From Lachnoclostridium sp. UBA6558 (GTDB lineage Bacteria > Bacillota > Clostridia > Lachnospirales > Lachnospiraceae): DNA of 9,938 bases. The stretch spans positions 30,891 through 40,828 of the forward strand of contig DJJW01000035.1 in the NCBI GenBank assembly GCA_002434335.1, written 5' to 3'. Below the pieces are notes generated by a model. The model saw only the letters and a list, made by a program, of their open reading frames with translations. It had not been told where the DNA came from and ran no database searches. This document shows positions 5,471-9,938 of the stretch, in pieces. Within the stretch, counting starts at the first letter, position 1. Each line of letters opens with the position of its first letter. The translations under genes were made by a program, and so were the position numbers.

Positions 5471-6223
5471 TTACACCTCTGATAAGGGTACGAAGGATTT
5501 TTCTTCTGAAGTACTTTCCTGGTACAATTCATAACGGTGAATCTGAAAAGCATATTCATTGAATTCAATACCCGCAAAAGCTGCAAAGGCTTCAAAAATC
5601 AATTCCGGTTTAAGGTTGTTCACACTGCCAGAGGATAGTTTAAGATATACCTTAACACCGTTATCATAACTTTCCGCCAGATCATTCGTATCAGGCTGAT
5701 TTGCAAAGAATTCCTGAGGGGTGTAGCTATAGGAATATATAAAAGGTCTTATATCAGTTTCAATTTCACTTTTCTTCGTTTTTTTGAGTATTACGATTTC
5801 TTCTTTTGCCATGAACTCTGTGAATTTCTGTCTGAATTCTTCCGCTGACAGGAAATCATAACCGTCCTTTAAGGATACCAGATAATCTGCAGCTGCAACA
5901 CTTGCCATTGCATTTTTAAAGCCTTCCGGCAGCATAACCATATCTGTTACTCTAATAAACTCGTTCATGGCAGCATTTAACTTATCCAATACCACGGATT
6001 TCTCCTCAAGAGTATGAAAAGATACGTCTACATACTCTGACTGGCTGGTCAGACCTACTCCAAGGGGAGAAGCAAAGGACATAATCTGATGAGGATTAAA
6101 CCCCTGTGAATATTCAACATCAAGTTCTGCTCTTCTTACAGCTTTTTGAAAAAATCGCATGATATCCAGATGCCCGATAAATTTTACGGGACCTGTCTTT
6201 ACAAATTTCATACGTACCATCAT
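5471..6223 (-). CDS. DUF2344 / TIGR03936 family protein, radical SAM-associated
   Basis: A 250-residue protein of unknown function. It is recognised from its N-terminal half: MKFVKTGPVKFIGHLDIMR (5-23), the AVRRAELDVEYSQGFNPHQ block (28-46) and SFASPLGVGL (49-58). These are hallmarks of the family that is found next to, or fused with, the TIGR03960 radical SAM protein. No transmembrane or metal-binding motif is obvious. The ATG overlaps the stop of the upstream radical SAM gene as ATGA (6223-6220), and AGGAGG lies 10 nt upstream inside that gene, so the start is well fixed. The next gene, rng, starts 2 nt after the stop. The constant company of a radical SAM enzyme and an RNase E/G suggests a role as partner or substrate-recognition subunit in RNA or ribosome modification; that is inference. 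Confidence 0.93.
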   Translation of the reverse strand: MMVRMKFVKTGPVKFIGHLDIMRFFQKAVRRAELDVEYSQGFNPHQIMSFASPLGVGLTSQSEYVDVSFHTLEEKSVVLDKLNAAMNEFIRVTDMVMLPEGFKNAMASVAAADYLVSLKDGYDFLSAEEFRQKFTEFMAKEEIVILKKTKKSEIETDIRPFIYSYSYTPQEFFANQPDTNDLAESYDNGVKVYLKLSSGSVNNLKPELIFEAFAAFAGIEFNEYAFQIHRYELYQESTSEEKSFVPLSEV

Positions 6224-8103
6224 TCTGCACTTACCTCCTGCTCTCTTGCTTCAAAGCAGATACCACCGCCAAATACTGTGGCTCCGCAAGCTGAACAAGC
6301 CATTTTACAGTTGGGAGTAAGCTTTGCTTCTTTTGCCTGTTTGTACTCTCTGGCAAGGAATGCCTTTGTAATACCGGCATCAATAAAATCCCAGGGCAGT
6401 ATTTCATCGATTTCTCTTTCTCTGCAGGTATAGAAATCTATGTCAATGCCAGTATCAGCAAAAGCTTTTTCCCATTTATCATTGTCATAGAATTCTGACC
6501 AGGAATCAAAGAGACAGCCTTCCTTATAAGCTGCCAGTAAAGCCTGTCCGACTCTTCTGTCACCTCTGGCAAATACACCTTCTAATACACTTAATTCTGC
6601 TTCATGCCAATTATATTTGATACTTTTCTTGTTTAATTGTTCATTGAATTTAGAACGGAGGAAATGCTGTTTATTTAAATATTCCTTTGCGGTATCCATT
6701 CTTGACCACTGAAAGGGAGTAAAGGGCTTTGGTACAAAGAAAGAAGTACTGGCAGTAATTCCAATCTTACCGTTTCTCTGATCCTTTGGAAGGGTGTAAT
6801 ATTCTCTTGCAATCTTATCGGAAAGAACAGCTATTCCTTCAATATCCTCTTCATTTTCCGTGGGCAGGCCAAGCATAAAATACAATTTTACTCTGTTCCA
6901 GCCACCCTTAAAGGCTTCCATGGCACCATTTAATATGGTTTCTTCTGTAAGTCCTTTATTGATAACATCTCTCAGTCTCTGGGAGCCAGCTTCCGGAGCA
7001 AAGGTCAGAGAGCTTTTCTTAACGTCCTGGACTTTGCTCATTACATCCAGAGCAAAGGCATCAATACGAAGAGAAGGTAAGGAAATATTAACTTTCTGCT
7101 TACCACATTCTTCAATCAGGAAATACACCAGCTCCTGTAAGCCTGAAAAGTCGCTGGAGCTTAAGGAACTTAAGGAGATTTCTTCATGACCGGTAGCTTT
7201 CAGCATTTCCGTTGCATACTCTTTTAAGAAATCCATACTTCGTTCTCTTACCGGACGGTACACCATACCGGCCTGGCAGAAACGGCAGCCTCTGATACAA
7301 CCTCTTTGGATCTCCAGCACCACCCTGTCCTGGGTAGCTCTGATATAGGGAACCAGAGGTTTTTTGGGATAATAGGTGTTCACGAGTTTCATTTCAACCT
7401 GCTTTTTGATTTTATCTTTTGCATGGTCATTATTTTTCCGGAAGCTTTCAATGGTTCCGTCTTCTTTGTAGGTTACATCATACAAAGAGGGTACATAGAT
7501 TCCTTCAATTTGAGCAACCTTCTCAAGATACTCCTTACGGCTTCCGCCCTGCTGCTTGTGCTCCTTGTAAAGGTCTAAGAGCTGGTCATAAACAGGCTCG
7601 CCCTCACCGATATAAAAGAAATCAAAGAAATCCGCAAGAGGTTCCGGATTATAAGTGCAGGGTCCTCCGCCTAATACGAAAGGATCCTCTTCGGTTCTGT
7701 CTTTTGCCAGCAACGGTATACCGGACAGATCCAGAATCTGCAGAACATTGGTATAACACATTTCATATTGAAGAGTTATACCAAGAAAATCAAATTTCTT
7801 AATGGGCTCCTGTGATTCCAAGGCGAACAGAGGAATATTCTTCTCTCTCATTATCTTGTCCAGATCAGGCCAGGGAGAATATACTCTCTCGCAATAAGTA
7901 TCTTCCCTGCGGTTAAACATATCGTATAGAATCTGTATACCCAAGTGGGACATTCCGATTTCATATACATCAGGAAAACACATACAGAATCTGATATCAA
8001 CTGTATTTGTATCTTTTACGACCATATTCGTTTCATTGCCGATGTATCTGGCAGGCTTGTCTATGGTCATTAGAATTTCATCTGATAAAGCCAGTTTTTT
8101 CAT
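6220..8103 (-). CDS. B12-binding-domain radical SAM protein, TIGR03960-like
   Basis: A 627-residue protein. The N-terminal ~180 residues look like the B12-binding-type domain of this radical SAM group (FPDVYEIGMSHLGIQILY, DFLGITLQYEMCYTN, GGGPCTYNPEPLADFFDFFYIGEGE), although no DxHxxG histidine motif is visible. The radical SAM core follows, with RGCIRGCRFCQAG supplying CxxxCxxC (C269, C273, C276) for the 4Fe-4S cluster. Later come SLPSLRID and the KLYFMLGLPTE segment. The C terminus has a second Cys-rich motif, CKMACSAC (C599, C603, C606), and GGGIC (C616). The reaction is unknown; radical SAM chemistry is secure. Start choice: the ATG at 8103-8101 has GGAG 6 nt upstream and gives the family-typical MKKLALSDEIL start. 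The ATG at 8115 would leave no spacing after AAAGGA. The chosen ATG overlaps the stop of a small upstream ORF. This is the first large gene of the operon ending with ybaK. Confidence 0.93.
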   Translation of the reverse strand: MKKLALSDEILMTIDKPARYIGNETNMVVKDTNTVDIRFCMCFPDVYEIGMSHLGIQILYDMFNRREDTYCERVYSPWPDLDKIMREKNIPLFALESQEPIKKFDFLGITLQYEMCYTNVLQILDLSGIPLLAKDRTEEDPFVLGGGPCTYNPEPLADFFDFFYIGEGEPVYDQLLDLYKEHKQQGGSRKEYLEKVAQIEGIYVPSLYDVTYKEDGTIESFRKNNDHAKDKIKKQVEMKLVNTYYPKKPLVPYIRATQDRVVLEIQRGCIRGCRFCQAGMVYRPVRERSMDFLKEYATEMLKATGHEEISLSSLSSSDFSGLQELVYFLIEECGKQKVNISLPSLRIDAFALDVMSKVQDVKKSSLTFAPEAGSQRLRDVINKGLTEETILNGAMEAFKGGWNRVKLYFMLGLPTENEEDIEGIAVLSDKIAREYYTLPKDQRNGKIGITASTSFFVPKPFTPFQWSRMDTAKEYLNKQHFLRSKFNEQLNKKSIKYNWHEAELSVLEGVFARGDRRVGQALLAAYKEGCLFDSWSEFYDNDKWEKAFADTGIDIDFYTCREREIDEILPWDFIDAGITKAFLAREYKQAKEAKLTPNCKMACSACGATVFGGGICFEAREQEVSAE

Positions 8104-8303
8104 TTTTTTCTCCATTCCTTTACATGCATTTTGTGCATCCGAATTTGTGCCGGGGATTTCGCAGGCACAAATATACGATTGAAATTGTATTTTTTCAACC
8201 TTACACCTACTGCATATCGCTGATATACCAGCAACACTGCCATAAATAATAAGAGCGAAAGAATTTTAGTATGGCAGCCTTTCAATAATAAATTTTCATT
8301 CAC
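8100..8303 (-). CDS. Possible small membrane protein encoded in the operon leader
   Basis: A 67-codon reading frame from a GTG at 8303, or longer from ATG 8324 or TTG 8354, that I do not recognise. It has a hydrophobic stretch (ILSLLLFMAVLLVYQRYAVGV) followed by a strongly basic tail rich in K and R ending KEWRKK. Its TGA overlaps the ATG of the radical SAM gene (ATGA at 8103-8100), the same arrangement as between the next two genes, which is the main reason to take it seriously. Against it: no strong ribosome site at any start (AAGAAAAGA before the GTG is weak), and the region is also full of RNA hairpins. It may be a coupled leader peptide, a real small protein, or chance. Confidence 0.3.
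   Translation of the reverse strand: MNENLLLKGCHTKILSLLLFMAVLLVYQRYAVGVRLKKYNFNRIFVPAKSPAQIRMHKMHVKEWRKK
8110..8121 (-). promoter_or_regulatory. Ribosome binding site deciding the radical SAM start
   Basis: AAAGGAATGGAG, with the GGAG part 6 nt before the ATG at 8103. The upstream in-frame ATG at 8115 lies inside this site. Confidence 0.7.
8143..8172 (-). repeat. Hairpin in the leader just upstream of the radical SAM ribosome site
   Basis: A perfect 9-bp inverted repeat, ATTTGTGCC (8143-8151) and GGCACAAAT (8164-8172), with a 12-nt loop. It ends about 22 nt upstream of the AAAGGA ribosome site. Confidence 0.6.
8237..8277 (-). repeat. Hairpin in the leader of the radical SAM operon
   Basis: A perfect 8-bp inverted repeat, CTGCCATA (8237-8244) and TATGGCAG (8270-8277), around a 25-nt A+T-rich loop. 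Together with the hairpins at 8143-8172 and 8320-8358 it makes the leader unusually structured. Confidence 0.5.
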
Positions 8304-8314
8304 TCTTTTCTTAG

Positions 8315-8358
8315 AAAAACACATTGGTTTACATAATATAATTATGTGAATCAATGTG
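8315..8358 (-). terminator. Terminator-like hairpin at the 5' end of the radical SAM operon leader
   Basis: On the minus strand CACATTG (8358-8352) pairs with CAATGTG (8326-8320), and inside it ACATAAT pairs with ATTATGT around a 3-nt loop. The two helices are separated by a 4x4 internal segment that contains two A-T pairs. Five U residues follow (8319-8315). It lies only about 14 nt after the predicted transcription start, so it could be an attenuator, a 5' stabiliser, or a back-up terminator for the upstream gene. On the plus strand the same DNA folds into an 18-bp stem with two G-U pairs but lacks a U-run. Confidence 0.55.
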
Positions 8359-8378
8359 CTGTTTATAGCTTACAAACC

Positions 8379-8407
8379 ATTATAGACTATGACTTGTAAA
8401 AATACAA
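8379..8407 (-). promoter_or_regulatory. Promoter of the radical SAM - DUF2344 - rng - ybaK operon
   Basis: A perfect -10 TATAAT (8384-8379), a 17-bp spacer and a weaker -35 TTGTAT (8407-8402). The expected start is near 8372, giving a leader of about 270 nt. The small palindrome TTGTA-AAAA-TACAA (8394-8407) covers the -35 region and could be an operator. Confidence 0.6.
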
Positions 8408-8453
8408 TCTATTTTAAACACTGATAATAAGGAACGCTGAATGAAAAATAATT

Positions 8454-8499
8454 AAAAAAAGGGAAGGCAGCCCTGCTATATACAGCTGCCTTTCCTTTT
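8454..8499 (-). terminator. Intrinsic terminator of the 129-residue membrane protein gene
   Basis: GGAAAGGCAGC (8495-8485) pairs with GCTGCCTTCCC (8471-8461) with one mismatch on the minus strand. A run of seven T follows (8460-8454). The hairpin begins 57 nt past the stop codon at 8557. It may act weakly in the other direction too. Confidence 0.88.
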
Positions 8500-8556
8500 A
8501 CATTTGACATGGATAAAGTATATTAAATTATCGCAAAATGCTTATTTATAAACAAT

Positions 8557-8946
8557 CTATTGACGTAATTTATCCAGGAAAGTGACAAAGAAATTCTGTG
8601 CCTCTTCCACACCAACATTATCAGAGACCAGTTCTTCTATTTGCTTAACATTTACCTCTTTGATACTAAAATCAAACTGATCCATAAGAATCACTGTTAA
8701 AAGCAGTAAACATGCGCAAATCAGACGTACCAGGAAGAGTTTCATATTTACTGTCTGTCCGGGTCTGTCGGTTGGTACGTCAACTCCGGCCGGATAGAAT
8801 TCTTCCCGCATCAGCTTTTCCTTGTTCTTATATGCCGTATGTACTTTTCCATTTAAGTTCCCGGATTGATTTCTTGAACAACTTTCTCTTGCTAATTTTA
8901 TGTACTCCGCTCTGTTAGGGATTATAAATTCTTCCTGTTTATCCAT
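8557..8946 (-). CDS. Unrecognised 129-residue single-pass membrane protein
   Basis: I do not recognise this protein. The N-terminal 68 residues are charged and soluble-looking (MDKQEEF..., several K/R/E). A single hydrophobic segment follows at about 69-88 (MKLFLVRLICACLLLLTVIL), then a 41-residue tail, DQFDFSIKEVNVKQIEELV..., ending FLDKLRQ. Arginine before and within the start of the segment suggests an N-in, C-out orientation. There is no signal peptidase site and no catalytic motif. The ATG has AAAGGA 7 nt upstream plus a nearer GAGG. The gene is monocistronic in this window, divergent from folT and closed by the terminator at 8454-8499. Position upstream of the radical SAM/rng cluster recalls membrane sporulation proteins found there in some Firmicutes, but no sequence feature supports that identification. 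Confidence 0.8.
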   Translation of the reverse strand: MDKQEEFIIPNRAEYIKLARESCSRNQSGNLNGKVHTAYKNKEKLMREEFYPAGVDVPTDRPGQTVNMKLFLVRLICACLLLLTVILMDQFDFSIKEVNVKQIEELVSDNVGVEEAQNFFVTFLDKLRQ

Positions 8947-9219
8947 ATCCTCATCCTTTCTTATAAGAATGCCATACCACTTTAAAGGGCTAGGACAGTG
9001 TTTCCAGTCCGGTTATTTGCACAACGCTGTACTAGAGTTCATCCAGCCTAGAACATTTTATTCCTTATAGTGTCTATATTAGAACTGAAAGTATCTAACT
9101 CCGTTGTAAATTTGCATTATTTTATAACTATGGTTGAAGTTTTATATTATAGCAGTTGCCAATCGTTATTTTACATAGAACTTCTATCGGCAAACCCGGA
9201 ATTTTTAGAGTTTTATCTA
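8947..9219. other. Intergenic region between the divergent membrane-protein gene and the folT promoter
   Basis: No convincing gene. It contains an 11-bp imperfect inverted repeat: CTAGGACAGTG (8990-9000) pairs with CGCTGTACTAG (9025-9035) with one mismatch and one G-U. It also holds a small TATAG-TGT-CTATA palindrome (9066-9078). I could not identify a confident minus-strand promoter for the 129-residue gene here. Confidence 0.5.
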
Positions 9220-9248
9220 TTGCCTGTAAAAGGGTTTTCTGATATAGT
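9220..9248 (+). promoter_or_regulatory. Promoter of the folT transcript
   Basis: A -35 TTGCCT (9220-9225), a 17-bp spacer and a -10 TATAGT (9243-9248). The expected start near 9255 lies about 16 nt upstream of riboswitch helix P1, which supports the call. Confidence 0.7.
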
Positions 9249-9270
9249 ATTTTCAAGTCAAAAACGAATA

Positions 9271-9371
9271 TAGCAGAGTAGGATTTCGTGCGTTAAGTGT
9301 CATCGGAACGGGGAGTTGTCCGGTGGACGAAAAGGTAAAACTTGCGGTACGAAATTCGCATCCCGCTGCTA
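9271..9371 (+). ncRNA. Tetrahydrofolate (THF) riboswitch aptamer
   Basis: Binds reduced folates and lowers expression of folate uptake or synthesis genes. The conserved core GCGTTAAGTG (9290-9299) is present, and the architecture can be paired directly. P1 is TAGCAG (9271-9276) with CTGCTA (9366-9371), followed by AGTAG as in known examples. P2 is ATTTCGT (9283-9289) with ACGAAAT (9349-9355). P3 is CATCGG (9301-9306) with CCGGTG (9320-9325). The pseudoknot pairs GGGA in the P3 loop (9311-9314) with TCCC (9361-9364). The gene downstream is a folate transporter component, the classic THF-riboswitch target. Confidence 0.93.
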
Positions 9372-9434
9372 CATGACAGGTTCTGCCTTCTCAATGTAGC
9401 ATAAGTTTTTGCGACAATTAAGAAAAGGAGGTAG
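9368..9434 (+). promoter_or_regulatory. Predicted expression platform of the THF riboswitch (translation control)
   Basis: The anti-ribosome-site stretch CTGCCTTCT (9383-9391) can pair with AGGAGGTAG (9426-9434) over 9 bp, including two G-U pairs, covering the folT Shine-Dalgarno. A competing hairpin, GCTACAT (9368-9374) with ATGTAGC (9394-9400), would hold that stretch in its loop. It uses the same GCTA bases as the 3' strand of P1. No U-run suitable for a terminator is present. Inferred logic: ligand stabilises P1, breaks the competing hairpin and frees the anti-site to block translation. Confidence 0.65.
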
Positions 9435-9438
9435 TACT

Positions 9439-9938
9439 ATGTTTATTTTTAAGACTTTGAAAGAATCTTCACAGGAACTCAAGAAGCTGAATACTCTGAT
9501 AACCTGCTCTTTGCTGCTGGCTATTTGTGTTGTTTTAGGACTATTAGGTACCGTAATGTTAGGTCAGTTTATACGAATCAGCTTCAATTATCTGCCCATA
9601 GCCTTAGGCAGTATGCTCTTTGGCCCTGTTGCGGGAAGCATCTTGGGCGCATTAAGCGATATACTCAATTATATTCTGGCACCGAAAGGACCCTTTTATC
9701 CCGGTTTTACCATTAATGCTATCATTACCGGATTAATTTATGGTTTTGGTTTCTACCGTAAAAGGATTACTATTAAAAGGATTGCATTGATCAAAGTAAT
9801 ACTGGTAATATGCGTTGATATCCTGTTAAGTACTTATTGGCTCTCGGACCTTTACGGTCAGGCATTCCTTGCGCTCTTACCCATGAGAGCATTAAAGAGG
9901 ATCATTATTGTCCCCCCTTTTGTTGTTTTTTTTTTTTT
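9439..9938 (+). CDS. folT: Folate ECF transporter S component FolT (cut by the window edge)
   Basis: Substrate-binding membrane subunit of an energy-coupling-factor transporter for folate. It works with a shared EcfT-EcfA-EcfA' module that is not encoded here. The frame runs 166 codons to the end without a stop. Visible features are hydrophobic segments from about residue 20 onward, RISFNYLPIALGSMLFGP (46-63), AGSILGALSDILNYIL (65-80), PFYPGFTINAIITGLIYG (85-102) and STYWLSDLYG (131-140) followed by LPMRALK. These match the FolT family. The start is well set: AAGGAGG with 8 nt to the ATG. The last residues (PPFVVFFF) depart from what the family has after PMRALK. They come from a run of six C and thirteen T at the very end, so they are probably sequence error. 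Controlled by the THF riboswitch upstream. Confidence 0.94.
   Translation, partial: MFIFKTLKESSQELKKLNTLITCSLLLAICVVLGLLGTVMLGQFIRISFNYLPIALGSMLFGPVAGSILGALSDILNYILAPKGPFYPGFTINAIITGLIYGFGFYRKRITIKRIALIKVILVICVDILLSTYWLSDLYGQAFLALLPMRALKRIIIVPPFVVFFF

Noticed and set aside
5466..5478. 13-bp identity (CATTTTTACACCT) between the rng start region and the 19-bp inverted repeat at 3703-3715
   Set aside because: Both are A+T-rich and the match stops abruptly on both sides. It is most simply chance, though a duplication of a ribosome-site region cannot be excluded.
8100..8400. Cobalamin or SAM riboswitch in front of the B12-type radical SAM gene
   Set aside because: No B12-box or SAM-I core signature could be found in the leader.
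8947..9254. tRNA gene or CRISPR array in the intergenic region
   Set aside because: No T-arm-like GGTTCGAATCC sequence, no cloverleaf pairing and no regularly spaced repeats were seen.
9070..9273. 67-codon plus-strand frame upstream of the THF riboswitch
   Set aside because: It starts at a GTG without a ribosome site, spans the folT promoter and ends inside helix P1 of the riboswitch; no recognisable protein features.

Overview
The window reads as a low-GC Gram-positive genome, most likely a Clostridia/Lachnospiraceae member. The evidence is the A+T-rich intergenic DNA, strong AGGAGG-type ribosome sites, a T-box leader on an aminoacyl-tRNA synthetase gene, a tetrahydrofolate (THF) riboswitch on an ECF folate transporter gene, and the radical-SAM/DUF2344/RNase E-G cluster typical of this group. 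Taxonomy is inferred from gene content and style only. Both ends cut through genes (leuS on the left, folT on the right). The last ~30 bases look like a degraded contig end.

Layout. All genes lie on the minus strand except folT. Read in the direction of transcription they run as follows. (1) A 129-residue single-pass membrane protein of unknown function (8946-8557) ends in a strong intrinsic terminator. (2) A promoter near 8379-8407 starts a ~270-nt structured leader, which contains a small ORF. The leader leads into a tightly coupled operon: a B12-binding-type radical SAM protein (TIGR03960-like), a DUF2344/TIGR03936 protein, an RNase E/G family nuclease and a YbaK-type Cys-tRNA(Pro) deacylase. 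These genes overlap by 4 nt, are separated by 2 nt, and overlap by 23 nt. (3) A ~200-bp spacer packed with three perfect inverted repeats follows, one with 19-bp arms. (4) Next come a small zinc-ribbon membrane protein and a lipoprotein of the calcineurin-like metallophosphoesterase family. (5) Two good sigma-A-type promoters then feed a Leu (CUC specifier) T-box leader and leuS, which runs off the left edge. On the plus strand a promoter, a THF riboswitch and folT run off the right edge.

The most notable item is the leuS leader. One decoding Stem I with a CUC specifier is followed by two complete antiterminator/terminator modules in series, each with its own UGGU bulge for the tRNA 3' end. 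The THF riboswitch also permits an explicit base-paired model for control of folT translation. The theme is translation and RNA metabolism (LeuRS, Cys-tRNA(Pro) editing, RNase E/G, radical SAM enzyme of unknown substrate) plus folate uptake. I see no CRISPR array, transposase, integrase or phage gene, and no clear undescribed multi-gene defence or mobile system.
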